Source: Treponema sp.
GTDB lineage: Bacteria > Spirochaetota > Spirochaetia > Treponematales > Breznakiellaceae
NCBI GenBank assembly: GCA_031284105.1
Contig: JAITAN010000169.1
Coordinates: forward strand, 1 to 29,327
Length of the DNA: 29,327 nucleotides
Direction of reading: 5' to 3'
Shown here: one piece after another, positions 1 to 9,180 of the stretch
How positions within the stretch are numbered: position 1 is the stretch's first letter
Layout: the number at the start of each line of letters is the position of its first letter
Notes under the pieces: generated by a model
The model's input: only the letters and a program-made list of their open reading frames with translations
The model's database searches: none
Told to the model about the DNA's origin: nothing
Translations under genes and position numbers: made by a program

Positions 1-69
1 GACTCCAATTATGCGACAACGTGGCCGTAGCGCCAACCGCTAATGATCTTGACCGGATATAAAGAAAAC

Positions 70-85
70 CTGTCCGTATGGACAG
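70..85. other. small perfect hairpin upstream of the FN3 lipoprotein
   Basis: CTGTCC and GGACAG pair around a GTAT loop. On the minus strand the stem is followed by a T-rich run, so it could end a minus-strand transcript, but no minus-strand gene is visible above it. Nothing else is recognisable in the first 151 bases. Confidence 0.35.
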
Positions 86-151
86 TGTAAAAATATGAGC
101 GATGGCTGCCCGTTGCGTATTCGCGCACGGCGGCTTTCAAGGAGAGAAATT

Positions 152-1060
152 ATGTTGAAAAGAACAGTGAAACTATTAAGCGTCCTTTGCGTGTTGACCG
201 CGGCCCTGTCAGGCTGCGATGATTCTAATGGCGATGATGGCATGCTGGTTGCGCCAAGAGGGTTAACCGCGACCGCCGTGTCTTCACGCAGCGTTACGTT
301 GAGTTGGTCCGCTGTACCGGGAGCGACCAAATATTTCATTTACCGCTCTACCAGCGGCAGTTCGGTTTATTACCCTCAAGTGGGGTCTTCAACTTCCACC
401 CCGTATACGGATGCCGGCCTGTCGGCGGATACCACGTATTATTACAAGGTGTCCGCTTCTAATAGCGGCGGGGAGGGCTATCGATCAAACTATATTTCTG
501 CGAAAACGAGCGTATTAGCAGTGCCAACCGTGCCGGCAGATGTAACGGCCGCTGCCGCATCTTCAAGCAGCGTTACGGTGCGTTGGTCCGCTGTATCAGG
601 AGCGGACGGGTATTACATTTACCGTTCTACAAGCAGTTCCGGAACGTATTCTCAAGTGGGGTCTCCAACTTCCACCTCGTATACGGATGTCGAGCTGCCG
701 GCGAACGCCACATATTACTATAAGGTATCGGCCTTTAATGGTGATGGGACGGGCGCTCAATCAAGCCCTGTTTCCGCAACGACGAGCACCGTCGCGCCAA
801 CCGGCATAACGGCCGCGGCAGCGTCTTCAAGCAGCATCACGGTGAGTTGGGCCGCTGTATCGGGAGCGGACGAGTATTCCATTTACCGCTCTACCAGCAG
901 TTCCGGCGCGTATACGTACATAGGGTTTTCATCTTCCACCTCCTATACGGATGCCGAGTTGTCGGCGAATACCATGTATTACTACCAGGTGTCCGCCTAT
1001 AATGGTTCCGCGGAGAGCGCCCGCTCAAGCTCTGTTTCCGCAGCTACGTTGACGCCATAA
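152..1060 (+). CDS. fibronectin type III repeat lipoprotein
   Basis: This 302-residue protein has a basic N-terminus and hydrophobic core ending in a lipobox (LSGC, Cys22), so it should be lipidated and exported. After a short acidic linker come three fibronectin type III-like beta-sandwich domains, roughly residues 32-120, 127-212 and 216-302. Each has the VTLSW or ITVSW strand, a YRSTS turn, a SYTD-like strand and a TYYYKVSA strand. Domains 2 and 3 are very alike at DNA level, which suggests internal duplication. The ATG at 152 is chosen because AAGGAGAG lies just upstream and the signal peptide begins there; the upstream in-frame ATG at 95 would put a charged extension before the signal. 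No catalytic domain is visible, so an adhesive or scaffold role at the cell surface or periplasm is inference only. It stands alone, with more than 400 bases before the next gene. Confidence 0.85.
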   Translation: MLKRTVKLLSVLCVLTAALSGCDDSNGDDGMLVAPRGLTATAVSSRSVTLSWSAVPGATKYFIYRSTSGSSVYYPQVGSSTSTPYTDAGLSADTTYYYKVSASNSGGEGYRSNYISAKTSVLAVPTVPADVTAAAASSSSVTVRWSAVSGADGYYIYRSTSSSGTYSQVGSPTSTSYTDVELPANATYYYKVSAFNGDGTGAQSSPVSATTSTVAPTGITAAAASSSSITVSWAAVSGADEYSIYRSTSSSGAYTYIGFSSSTSYTDAELSANTMYYYQVSAYNGSAESARSSSVSAATLTP

Positions 1061-1494
1061 GTGCCTTCATGCGGTTCGCCGCTTGCACCGAGATACGGCG
1101 GTTCAACTGTAGCGGGGCGCAATACTCCTACGCAACGTCAGGCGCTTCCTGTACCGTTCCCAAGTCTGCCGGCATCCGCAGACTGTTCTGAAGCGGTGCT
1201 TGTCAAGAGCGGCGCAATCACAGCCTGCATTTCAGAGGCAGGGTCATTGACCTTGCCTCTACTTACGAATTCCCGCTGGTTGTTCAACCGCCAACCAACC
1301 CCGCCTAAATTACGCAGCCGGAGGCTGTTTACTACTTCGGTGTTGTATCAAGAACGGCGTACGGCTTTTTGCCTACAAGAATCAAGCGCAGCTTTGAGTT
1401 TCACCGGTCTGCTGCCCGCAGTGAGAAGCGCCTCCTTTTTATATTGAGGTATGTCCCTTTTGGAGTTAGATTTTTTATGGGGCCGCGCGCGTCA
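1061..1494. other. gene-less stretch with one hairpin
   Basis: No convincing gene. An open frame starts at the GTG right after the lipoprotein stop but has no ribosome binding site and an unprotein-like composition. A hairpin at 1234-1260 pairs AGAGGCAGGG with CCTTGCCTCT around TCATTGA, with one mismatch; no T-run follows, so it is a poor terminator. Confidence 0.5.
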
Positions 1495-1523
1495 TTGACA
1501 TATTTCTTTTCTTTATATATTAT
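1495..1523 (+). promoter_or_regulatory. sigma70-type promoter of the Lol-like operon
   Basis: TTGACA at 1495-1500 and TATTAT at 1518-1523 are separated by exactly 17 bases. Transcription would start near 1530, giving a short leader with AAAAGG at 1536-1541 ahead of the GTG at 1547. Confidence 0.75.
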
Positions 1524-1546
1524 AGAAAAAATTGAAAAGGGTTTTT

Positions 1547-2680
1547 GTGAATAATAAAAGAAAGCTGATTCTTGCTATTAGCGGTTTTGTGCTTTTTATC
1601 CTGTATATTTTCGGCGCCGCTCAACCCATACCCGAAGAAATGGTACTCTCCCCGCGGTGGATCAATTCTCTTACTACAACGTATCCCGTTGCGCAGGATG
1701 CCGCTGTGGAATCCTACGCTAAAAACGGCCCGCTTTTGCCGTTTCAGTTGGGAGAACGTTTCGGTTATGTAGACAAAGATGGAAATTTCACCATCAATCA
1801 GGTGAAAAATGGGTACATATCTTTATCCGATGACCATTGGGCTGAATACGAGGCGATTCCTGATCGCATTGAAGTTCATAATCCGGTACATTCACCGGTT
1901 TTATCTATAGAAATGGGGGACCGCGCGCAGAGTGTGAGGCAGACCGTGCAAGGCTACCCCGTGTTTCTGGATAAAAGGATATTTTTAATAAACAATGAAC
2001 AAAATTCGATCGCGGCTCTTGACGGCAATGGAAATGTAATGTGGATATATGACTTTGCGGCGACTCTCACCTGTATTGATGCGGCAAACGGCCTTTTACT
2101 CACCGGTTCTTTGGACGGCGTGGTGGAGATACTCAATAGTGAAGGGAAGCGTATTTTTTTCTTTGAGCCTGGAGGCTCTCGCCTTTCGATCATTCTAGCC
2201 TGCGCTTTCTCAAAAGACGGCTCAAAATTCGCCATTGTTTCAGGTATTGATGAACAACGGTTTCTTCTTATGGAACGTTTGGGCGAATCTCTGAATAACG
2301 AGTACCGTGTAACATATCACGAGTTTGTGGGAAAAGGATTCAGACGCCCTGTACCTATCGCCTTCGTGGATAATGACAATCGGGTTGCCTTTGAGCGGGA
2401 AACCGGACTTGGACTCTACGAAATATCGTCCCGTAAAAGCCTGATCGTACCTCTCAACGGTGAAATAGTTACTATTGATGAAAAAGGCAGCGACCGGTTG
2501 CTTTTTCTTCTGCTCGCCCAAGACGGCGAACAAAAACAACTGGTAACCATCAAATTTCCGGCTATCCTTATGCACAAAGCCCCCTTTAAAAGCGATTCGG
2601 TTTTTTTGGATAGACGGGATACCACTCTCTACATAGGCGGCGGGACAAACCTCGCCTCTTTTGAAATTACTAAACGGTAG
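1547..2680 (+). CDS. membrane-anchored beta-propeller-like protein of the Lol-like operon
   Basis: A 377-residue protein with one N-terminal membrane segment (about residues 6-24), predicting a periplasm-facing anchored body. The middle holds WD40/PQQ-like strands, for example around ALDGNGNVMWIYDF and LLTGSLDGVVEILNSEGK, each ending in a short turn and a new hydrophobic strand. This suggests a beta-propeller used for protein contacts; the exact family is not recognised. GTG at 1547 is preferred over an in-frame TTG at 1532: AAAAGG sits just upstream of the GTG, and the TTG lies almost on the predicted transcription start. It is the first gene of a tight cluster, nine bases before the next, which ends with an ABC ATPase and permease, so it is probably a periplasmic accessory of that transporter. 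Confidence 0.7.
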   Translation: MNNKRKLILAISGFVLFILYIFGAAQPIPEEMVLSPRWINSLTTTYPVAQDAAVESYAKNGPLLPFQLGERFGYVDKDGNFTINQVKNGYISLSDDHWAEYEAIPDRIEVHNPVHSPVLSIEMGDRAQSVRQTVQGYPVFLDKRIFLINNEQNSIAALDGNGNVMWIYDFAATLTCIDAANGLLLTGSLDGVVEILNSEGKRIFFFEPGGSRLSIILACAFSKDGSKFAIVSGIDEQRFLLMERLGESLNNEYRVTYHEFVGKGFRRPVPIAFVDNDNRVAFERETGLGLYEISSRKSLIVPLNGEIVTIDEKGSDRLLFLLLAQDGEQKQLVTIKFPAILMHKAPFKSDSVFLDRRDTTLYIGGGTNLASFEITKR

Positions 2681-2689
2681 GACGCGGAT

Positions 2690-3613
2690 ATGAATGTACG
2701 AGAGGTAAGGCGGAACGCAGTGCGGCAAGACAGGATGCCCTGTACCTATTCATGGGTACTCCCCGTACTTATTTCCATAATATGCGTTATAACATTTACG
2801 ATTCCCGCTATGGAGTATCCTTCGCCCGATGCGGTTCTCATCGGGAATTTCGGTGCGAACAACGACGGGATGCCGTATCTCGGCGATTCATTTATGGGTG
2901 AAGGTGTAATCAGAACCGCGGAAACAGGAGAAGTCCTTTTCAAACGAGACGCCTCCGATACGGTATCCCGCTTTCCATCGCCGCTTGGAACATGGATAGC
3001 CGTAGATCATGGGGACGGACTTATCAGCGCATATAGCCGGCTTGATGACAAAAAAAAGCTCCGCCTTCCCTCTATCGTTGAAAAAAATATGGTTATCGCC
3101 GCTGCAGGAAATTCCGGCTGGGCTAAAGAAACCGGTTTTTATTTCTCTCTGTTTGATCGTAAAGAAAGGCGGTGGATAAATCCCGCAATGATAGTCTCCC
3201 CTCTTCCCGATACGCAGGCGCCGCTTATTCGAGCGGTACGTCTGCAAAATATGTCGAACAGAGATTTTGATCCTTCACAGGTAAAAGCTCTGACGCAGGG
3301 GCGGTACACAATTTTCGTTACGGTAGCGGACTTTACGGGGTCGGGTGAGGCAACGCTTGCGCCGTTCAGGATCATCTGCTCCTTAAACGGGCGCGAAGTC
3401 GGCGTCATCACGCTGGAAACCTTTTCGGCGCGAGACGGAACCTTGTGGATATACCGGAATGGACTCGTGCCTGTCAAACAGGTGTACGCAGGGAAGTCCG
3501 TCTTTGAACTGGGAGATGCGGTTTTTACACGAGGGCAGGCCGCGCTGGAAATTCTTGCCCAGGATGTAAACGAGAATATTCAAAGCGTAGTGTACAATTT
3601 TGTGGTTGAGTAA
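2690..3613 (+). CDS. membrane-anchored degenerate M23/LytM-like protein
   Basis: This 307-residue protein has one N-terminal membrane segment (about 21-41) and then a region laid out like an M23 (LytM) peptidase. GTWIAVDHGDGLISAYSRL (100-118) corresponds to the conserved strand that normally ends in Y-x-H-L, and AGNSG followed by GFYFSLFDRKERRWINP (139-165) corresponds to the block that normally contains the zinc-binding H-x-H. Here the latter is FYF, the Y-x-H-L histidine is arginine, and no upstream H-x(3)-D zinc motif is seen, so it should not be an active hydrolase. Residues about 175-307 form a separate beta-rich domain. It sits between the propeller protein and the ATPase, three bases from the latter. 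Dead LytM proteins such as EnvC act as regulators coupled to ABC complexes; the same role here is inference. Confidence 0.62.
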   Translation: MNVREVRRNAVRQDRMPCTYSWVLPVLISIICVITFTIPAMEYPSPDAVLIGNFGANNDGMPYLGDSFMGEGVIRTAETGEVLFKRDASDTVSRFPSPLGTWIAVDHGDGLISAYSRLDDKKKLRLPSIVEKNMVIAAAGNSGWAKETGFYFSLFDRKERRWINPAMIVSPLPDTQAPLIRAVRLQNMSNRDFDPSQVKALTQGRYTIFVTVADFTGSGEATLAPFRIICSLNGREVGVITLETFSARDGTLWIYRNGLVPVKQVYAGKSVFELGDAVFTRGQAALEILAQDVNENIQSVVYNFVVE

Positions 3614-3616
3614 GAA

Positions 3617-4288
3617 ATGAGTGATATTGTTATAGTAAAAAATCTGGTAAAAAACTATATATCAGGCGTAGAGACGCTCTACATACTGCGGGGCGTGAGT
3701 TTCACGGTGGAAGAGGCCGCGTCTGTTGCAATAACCGGACAAAGCGGAAGCGGAAAAAGTACTTTGCTCAATGTTTTGAGCGGTCTTGATAAAAGCGACT
3801 CCGGTTCCGTTACGGTGGCGGATATGGAAATCACAGGACTCTCCGAGAGAAAGTTGTCCGCATACCGAAGCCGTCAGGTGGGCTTTATTTTTCAGTTTCA
3901 TTACCTTCTCAAAGACTTTACCGCTTTAGAAAACGTGATGCTCCCCGCCTATATGTTCGGCATGAAAAAGAAAGCCGCGCTTGAAAAGGCGCGGGCTTTG
4001 CTCTCGGATGTGAAACTCGATGACCGTATCGGACACTACCCGTCCCAACTTTCAGGCGGCGAACGGCAGCGCGTCGCGGTTGCGCGGTCGCTGGTAAACG
4101 ATCCCGGCATTATCCTTGCCGATGAACCGACCGGAAACCTCGATCCCAATAACAGCGCCATGGTTGCGGAAATGCTTTACGAAACGTCAACCAAATGGAA
4201 TAAAACCCTCATCGTAGTAACGCACGATGAAAAAGTCGCAAGCCGCGCCCAATACCGTTATACGCTGGAAGCGGGGGTGCTGCGGTGA
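3617..4288 (+). CDS. lolD: LolD-type ABC transporter ATP-binding protein
   Basis: A 223-residue ATPase of the LolD/MacB/FtsE class with every expected motif: Walker A GQSGSGKST (41-49), Q-loop glutamine at 93, signature LSGGERQ (145-151), Walker B ending in ADE (about 165-170), D-loop GNLD, and switch His203. Length and motif spacing are those of a stand-alone nucleotide-binding subunit. It would power the permease encoded next, whose GTG start overlaps this stop codon by four bases. In LolCDE the complex lifts lipoproteins out of the inner membrane for delivery outward, which fits a lipoprotein-rich spirochaete; an FtsE- or MacB-like job cannot be excluded. The Shine-Dalgarno is weak, consistent with coupled translation. 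Confidence 0.88.
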   Translation: MSDIVIVKNLVKNYISGVETLYILRGVSFTVEEAASVAITGQSGSGKSTLLNVLSGLDKSDSGSVTVADMEITGLSERKLSAYRSRQVGFIFQFHYLLKDFTALENVMLPAYMFGMKKKAALEKARALLSDVKLDDRIGHYPSQLSGGERQRVAVARSLVNDPGIILADEPTGNLDPNNSAMVAEMLYETSTKWNKTLIVVTHDEKVASRAQYRYTLEAGVLR

Positions 4289-5550
4289 ACCATGCGGGAT
4301 TTTTCATCGCAATCCGCTATCTTCTCGGCAGGGCCAAGGAAGGCGGCAGGTATTTGCACGGCGCGGCCGTCGGCATAGCGGTGAGCCTTGTCCCCATCAT
4401 CGTTACCCTTATCGTGGCGGACGGCATGATCCGCGGTATTACGGACAGGTATTTGGAACTGGGGACCGGTCATGTGCAGGTGTATAACTTTGCCGGAGAC
4501 GAGAGCCTTGAAGAGATAAAAGACAAAACCGCGGACTTGGACGGAGTTCGGGGCGTATGGATAGAACAACAGGGTATGGGCGTACTGGTAGGCGACAAGG
4601 GAAAAGCGGGCGCTTCAATACGAGCCATAGAAAGCGGTTTTTGGGAAGATGAAGGTACGGCTGCATTTTTAGAAATCGTCTCCGGGAGCGCGCATTTTGA
4701 GGCGGACAATGAAGTGATCCTTGGCGAGGCTTTGGCGGAATCCATCGGAGCGGAAGCCGGAGACATGGTGCGGCTTATGACTGTACGGCTTACCGATGAC
4801 GGCAGAAGCGTGCCGCGCATGACCCCATTCAAGGTAAAAGCCGTTATTTCCGCAGGGTACCGCGAAATAGACGCGCTATGGTGTATAACAACATATAACG
4901 CAGGTAAACGCATATTTCTAGACGCCGGCGTTTCAAATTCGTTTCTTCTCCTTAAAATAAATGACCCGTACCAAGACGCCGATTCTTTCGTCCGGTCCCT
5001 GCATACCCTCTTGGGCGCGGGATACGGTATATACACATGGAAAGAGATGCAGCTTGCGCAGTACAGTTCCTATGAATCGACTCGCCAGATTTTGCTTTTC
5101 ATCATGGCGCTTATCGTAATCATAGCGGCGGTCAATGTGTCTTCCGCAACGTCCATGCTGGCAATTGAGCGGCAGCGGGACATTGCGGTTCTCAAAGCTG
5201 CAGGCGCAAGTCCGGCATTCACCAGCCGTATCTTCGTATGGGCCGCTTTCATTACCGGGCTTATCGGGGCAATTACGGGTATAATGGCAGGGCTTTTCAT
5301 CGGATTGTCCGTAAATCATATTATCAGAGCGATTGAAGCCGTTATCAACTTTTTTACTGCCGGACTCAGAACCGGAACATTCAAACTACTCGACCCCAAT
5401 TACTACCTCGATGAATTTCCCGTCATCATTGACTGGCTCACAATTTTGATTATCGGGGTTTTTACCGTACTGTGTTCGATAGCCGCTTCATATCTGCCCG
5501 CAAGAAGGGCGGGAACATTAAAACCGTTGGAAATTCTGCGGAAACTATAA
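4285..5550 (+). CDS. LolC/LolE-type ABC transporter permease
   Basis: A 421-residue permease with the topology of LolC/LolE and MacB: one membrane segment near the N-terminus (about 27-47), a periplasmic domain of about 210 residues, then three more segments in the C-terminal third (roughly 268-290, 312-340 and 383-406). The cytoplasmic loop after the second segment carries IERQRDIAVLKAAGAS, the characteristic FtsX-family coupling sequence that contacts the ATPase. The start is GTG, overlapping the lolD stop as GTGA. Only one permease gene is present, so the complex is probably a homodimer (as with LolF-type systems) unless a second subunit is encoded elsewhere. No terminator was found after the stop. 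Confidence 0.85.
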   Translation: MNHAGFFIAIRYLLGRAKEGGRYLHGAAVGIAVSLVPIIVTLIVADGMIRGITDRYLELGTGHVQVYNFAGDESLEEIKDKTADLDGVRGVWIEQQGMGVLVGDKGKAGASIRAIESGFWEDEGTAAFLEIVSGSAHFEADNEVILGEALAESIGAEAGDMVRLMTVRLTDDGRSVPRMTPFKVKAVISAGYREIDALWCITTYNAGKRIFLDAGVSNSFLLLKINDPYQDADSFVRSLHTLLGAGYGIYTWKEMQLAQYSSYESTRQILLFIMALIVIIAAVNVSSATSMLAIERQRDIAVLKAAGASPAFTSRIFVWAAFITGLIGAITGIMAGLFIGLSVNHIIRAIEAVINFFTAGLRTGTFKLLDPNYYLDEFPVIIDWLTILIIGVFTVLCSIAASYLPARRAGTLKPLEILRKL

Positions 5551-6665
5551 CTATAGAAAAAACAATAGACTTGCTCGATAGCCCCCAGTTAAATACGAAA
5601 TGCCGATGATGATCTACAAAGTATGAAGGAGAAGACAAAGACAACAGAGGCGCAAGAGGGATACTATGGGTTATGCAAATCACCGTAAACGGAAAAACGC
5701 ATATGTGGGGGAAAAGAGACCTGAAAACAGTCCAAACGCTGAAGGAGAGGATACGACGGCCGGGGATACGCTGTGAGAGGATGGCGGCGGATGATTGGGA
5801 CCGCCGGCTTTTCGGCGGCGTCAGAGGACAACCATGATACGGGAAAAAAGCACACGCTAGACATAGAAGGGAATAATTGCCGGTTGAGGCGCCGGATACG
5901 GCGAGTGTTTCGGAGAACAGCTTGTTTCTCGAAAAGCTGTTCGTCCACTCCAAAGCCTTTAATATGGCTTCCTTTGTGGTGTATCATTCTTTGTGGATCG
6001 CTTCCCGAAAGGATACGCCATCCTCTTAATCGTTTTTATCTTCGCGTTAATGCGTTCAACCACAATCCCTTCCCGCTCAAATCATTTAGTATACATCTTC
6101 CCCTTTGATACCCAACGTCCGCCCGTATCGGAATATCTTCACCTACACTTTCCACAATACTCTTCTCTTTATAGGCATTTGAAATCATGGACGCCGCCTT
6201 GAGCATCCTGAACGTCCGAGATTTTTCCGCTTGGCTCTTTATCGTATGACCCCGCTTTTACCGGAATACCGCGCTTTTCGGTTCTTTTTGCCGTCGTATG
6301 GGGCTTTCGGTCCCATACGCCTCTTCATAGCGAATTACGTCCGGCCCTTCTTTGAGCATCTTCTTTCAGGGTGGGTTGAAGGGTTTGTCTTTCGCGGGGG
6401 TATTCTCAACTCTTTGTATCGTTTCACCGACGGCGCTTCTACCGACCGTGTATTCTGTTCCGATACTTTCCATGCTTCGGTTCCGCTTTTACCCCAAACA
6501 GCCGCTTGAATACTCCGCCTTCGGCGTTCCGCCCTTTTTTTCTCTGTCCATCCTTTTCGTAGTACCATTCAAGCCCGTGTTTGCTCTTGCAAATACACGA
6601 AAGCGACCGAAAACGTATAAGTATGGTCGGAGATACAATAAACCTTCCCGCAAAGCCAGTACGAA
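5551..6665. other. 1.1-kb stretch of decayed DNA, possible transposase remnant on the minus strand
   Basis: No intact gene. On the minus strand short, frame-broken pieces read like protein: about 6690-6440 (containing GLEWYYEKDGQRKKGRNAEG), then about 6175-6065 (GEDIPIRADVGYQ) running in a shifted frame into 6075-5960 (GIVVERINAKIKTIKRM). The order ADxGY, then VERINAKIK resembles the C-terminal half of DDE transposases, but the family could not be fixed. The plus-strand frames here lack ribosome binding sites and are probably shadows. Confidence 0.35.
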
Positions 6666-7133
6666 TTATATCATTCCAGTAGACCGCCACCGTTCAATTC
6701 GTTCATACGCGGCATTGATACGTGAAGATTTCTCGGTGGCTTTCCGCATGTTTTCTGTATGTCCCGCATGGCGGTCAGGGTGGTGTATTTTAAGCAGTTT
6801 TTTATATGCGGTTTTGCATGTCGCTGCATCCGCACCGAACGGGACGCCTAATTCCATAAAATCTGTCCGTAACGCTTCAGGCACAGCGGCTGCATGGGAG
6901 TTGTGGAACTGATCTTCAAAACCGGAACCGTTCCCGCCAGAGTTTCGGCTACCGGCAGCGCTTTTTCCGCTAAAATCTTTTGGCGCGTCCTGCCCGAGAA
7001 ATTCGTTTAATTCCTCATAGGCTGCTTTAAGATCAGGATCTGCGCCGTATGTTCTCCCTCTTTTTTCATAGTTGGATGAATCTTCACTAAAATAACTTCT
7101 GATGACGTCATTCAGACGGTCTATTATTCCCAT
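6666..7133 (-). CDS. small J-domain (DnaJ-like) protein
   Basis: A 155-residue protein whose C-terminal 65 residues form a J-domain: helix II around CKTAYKKLLKIH, the diagnostic HPD at 118-120 and helix III around RINAAYERIERW. The first 85 residues are a polar, Gly/Ser/Asn-rich region starting with an amphipathic helix (MGIIDRLNDVIRSYF). It lacks the Gly/Phe, zinc-finger and substrate-binding domains of DnaJ, so it should be a specialised type III co-chaperone that recruits and stimulates DnaK. ATG at 7133 is favoured over the in-frame ATG at 7172, which lies upstream of the predicted -35 box. There is no good Shine-Dalgarno; a promoter-like pair lies directly upstream. Its surroundings are decayed DNA and repeats, so no operon partner can be named. 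Confidence 0.75.
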   Translation of the reverse strand: MGIIDRLNDVIRSYFSEDSSNYEKRGRTYGADPDLKAAYEELNEFLGQDAPKDFSGKSAAGSRNSGGNGSGFEDQFHNSHAAAVPEALRTDFMELGVPFGADAATCKTAYKKLLKIHHPDRHAGHTENMRKATEKSSRINAAYERIERWRSTGMI

Positions 7134-7140
7134 AAAAAAT

Positions 7141-7169
7141 ACTCTATTACAGAGATAAAAAAAAATCAA
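7141..7169 (-). promoter_or_regulatory. possible promoter of the J-domain gene
   Basis: On the minus strand TTGATT (7169-7164) and TAGAGT (7146-7141) are 17 bases apart, with the -10 box ending seven bases before the ATG at 7133. The -10 match is modest and the spacer contains a T-run, so this is tentative. Confidence 0.4.
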
Positions 7170-7544
7170 CATGCTCCGCTATGAATGCGGCATCCGGTTC
7201 CGGTTTTACTTTTACGCTGTTTTTTATTAGGGTGTAGCTCTTTTGGGGCCAATACCCCGCGGCTTGCGCGGAACACTGGGGGTGTGGGGGATTTGTTACC
7301 TCACAAGAGGAACCTTCAGTACCCCGCATTAAGTCTAAACTTGACCCACAGGACAAGAGAGATACTGCCGGTATGCCAAGAGAGTATACGGTTTCATAAG
7401 CCCTATCCATATTGTTTTTACTGCGGGCGGCCCGTCACCGGAGGCTCGTTTCGGCCCACCCAACCATCCCGGGTAATCTTCGGAAATAAGGTTTCCGCTG
7501 CTTCCTTTATCGAATAGGGCTTCTTCGGTTCTTTTCTGACCTTA
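7170..7544. other. gene-less stretch
   Basis: No gene is supported. Several short frames are open on both strands but lack ribosome binding sites and recognisable motifs. Its right end touches the transposase remnant and may hold further scrambled sequence from the same element. Confidence 0.4.
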
Positions 7545-7698
7545 CGGGCTATACACTATATAAAAGATATGTTCCACTTTGCTCCCCGCTTTTGACTTCA
7601 GGTACTCGATACTCCGCCTTCGACAAATGTTCGTCCTTCTTTATCTCTTCCCTATTCTCTATCTCCGTATATCCGGCATCGGCGTTCACAAACCCGCC
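7545..7698 (-). pseudogene. C-terminal fragment of an IS5-family transposase
   Basis: Read on the minus strand, this piece begins at FVNADAGY and continues EIKKDEHLSKAEYR, the block around the second catalytic Asp and the following helices of an IS5-family DDE transposase. A frameshift near 7580 separates this from SKVEHIFYIVYSP, the normal SKVEHxF motif carrying the catalytic Glu region. The upstream two-thirds is missing: immediately before the FVNADAGY codons the sequence turns into the 21-bp tandem array. It is clearly related, over 18 or so residues and at DNA level, to the other IS5 copy at 28.5 kb, which breaks just after this region. It cannot encode an active enzyme. Confidence 0.75.
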
Positions 7699-7699
7699 A

Positions 7700-7920
7700 T
7701 ATGGCCCGTAACTAATTCCGCGGAGCGCGTAACTAATTCCGCGCGGCCCGTAACTAATTCCGCGGGACACGGAAGTAATTCCGCGGAGCCCGGGAGTAGT
7801 TCCGCGCGGCCCGGAACTAATTTCGCGGAGCGCGTAACTAATTCCGCGGGACACGGGAGTAATTCCGCGGGGCCCGGAACTAATTCCACGGGACTCGTAA
7901 GTAATTTCGCGGGGCTGGGA
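7700..7920. repeat. 21-bp tandem array (about 10 units) fused to the IS5 remnant
   Basis: About ten and a half head-to-tail units of 20-22 bp (mostly 21), each with the core TAATTCCGCGG and a variable GC-rich joint such as GCCCG, GACACG or GCGCG. The units contain the palindrome CCGCGG or CGCGCG. Because the unit is seven codons, three reading frames stay open through it, giving spurious repetitive peptides on both strands. There are no unique spacers, so it is not a CRISPR array. Confidence 0.85.
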
Positions 7921-8080
7921 CTACTTTTGAATATTTTTGAGCGCAGGAAAAAATATTGCAAAAAACACCGGACATTTTGCGCCCGATATATTATGCTGAT
8001 GGCATTGCAAATCTTTAACGAGGGGTAGACGGGGTCGCGCAAGGTGCCGGCCGCCGAACCGGTAAGGATTGCGAGGGGTT

Positions 8081-8127
8081 TTTCTATCCGAACAAGCGCG
8101 GGCAAGCCGTGTTTGTTCGGATAGAAA
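8081..8127. repeat. long inverted repeat at the 5' edge of the secreted-protein pseudogene
   Basis: TTTCTATCCGAACAA at 8081-8095 is the exact reverse complement of 8113-8127, with a 17-base GC-rich loop. Pairing extends with mismatches into GAGGGG and CCTCTCC outside. It lies just before the first readable codons of the pseudogene and may mark an insertion that removed its 5' end. Confidence 0.75.
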
Positions 8128-8135
8128 ACCTCTCC

Positions 8136-9158
8136 CTATGGGCGCCGGCTATCTGCCGGATGTGGATGTTCTGCCCAATCAGGAGAATATTATCGAGATA
8201 GAGGTAAGCGCCTTCGCGCCTCAGTGGCCTACGGTGAAAGTAGTAAGCCGAACTACGGCGGGCCTAACGAGTTTGTATACAGTACCACCTTTGGCGCCCA
8301 GACCATCCCCGCGATCAGAACCAAGAGCAGGAACGATTTCGTATTTTCGGTGGAGCTGGACGCAAATGAGTATTATTCTTCAGAAAATGTTGACTCTCCC
8401 GAGGGTGACCGTAATAATAACGGGAAGCAGGATGCGTTCGAGATTTGGGAGAGTGTGCAGGTTCTGGCGACTCCGCGGATGGTTCAGGTGGCCGGGGATC
8501 CTACGTATGGGGCGACCAAGATTAACCGGAGCAAAGATACCTTTACGGTGAAATTTAACATCGCCAAATTTGAGCCCTTAATTAAGGCGGATTGGGAGAC
8601 TATTGGCCATACTCTAATAGCGACGGGCGCCTGTCCATTGCGGGGTATAAAGCGGCATTGTTCCCCTATACCGGAGATGGTACGATTTCTACTTCCACTT
8701 TTTCGCCGGTGTACTTAACCTTAAACGAAGAAACCTTAAACCCCACCAAAGGCGCGACGACCGGCACGCACTTGGAGCGGTTCGGCGGCAACAATGAACT
8801 TATAACTGCTCTTGACATTTCGGCCTTCGGCATCATTTCTTTTACCAACAGGCCCGGCGCGATCACCGCGCCCATCCCTGACCGGGAGACCGAAAAGCAG
8901 ATGCTCCCGAATTTTGACGTGGATGCGGTGATCCAGTTTGAACTGTACTATCACGCATTTGGCGACCCGAAATTCGGGGGACACCGGTGGACCATCAGGA
9001 ACAGGCTGTTTGACTACCAATTGGACGGTACGCCGGAATATGGGGTGGACGAGGTTGCTCCTACCGGCAAGGGCGTTACAACCGGAAGCTGGATCCTGGT
9101 GCGATTCGGCAAAGGGAACGGGGCCGGTGCATCCTCCGTGCAGGTCGGCGTCGAATGA
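8136..9158 (+). pseudogene. frameshifted hypothetical secreted protein
   Basis: Three consecutive open frames read as one protein once two frameshifts are corrected. The first part (about 8136-8222) runs YLPDVDVLPNQENIIEIEV; the frame changes near 8222 into AYGESSKPNYGGPNEFVYS; a second change near 8590 leads from FNIAKFEPLIKAD into GDYWPYSNSDGRLSIAGYKA, which stays open to the stop at 9158. The reconstructed part is about 340 residues, rich in aromatic beta-strand sequence, Asn, Gly and Asp, with one DRNNNGKQD stretch like a calcium-binding thrombospondin-type loop. No signal peptide or start codon survives; the 5' end is lost at the inverted repeat at 8081-8127. An exported or surface protein is likely, but no family is recognised. 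A terminator still follows, so decay looks recent. Confidence 0.6.
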
Positions 9159-9180
9159 GCGCTTCATAGTTGTTTCCAAG

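Noticed and set aside
1061..1447. 128-codon frame directly after the FN3 lipoprotein
   Set aside because: It begins at a GTG with no ribosome binding site; the peptide has no domain and unusual composition, and overlaps a second, equally poor frame.
7700..7920. CRISPR array
   Set aside because: Units are contiguous 21-bp copies with no unique spacers, and no cas gene is in the window. The same holds for the arrays at 14.2, 28.6 and 28.8 kb.
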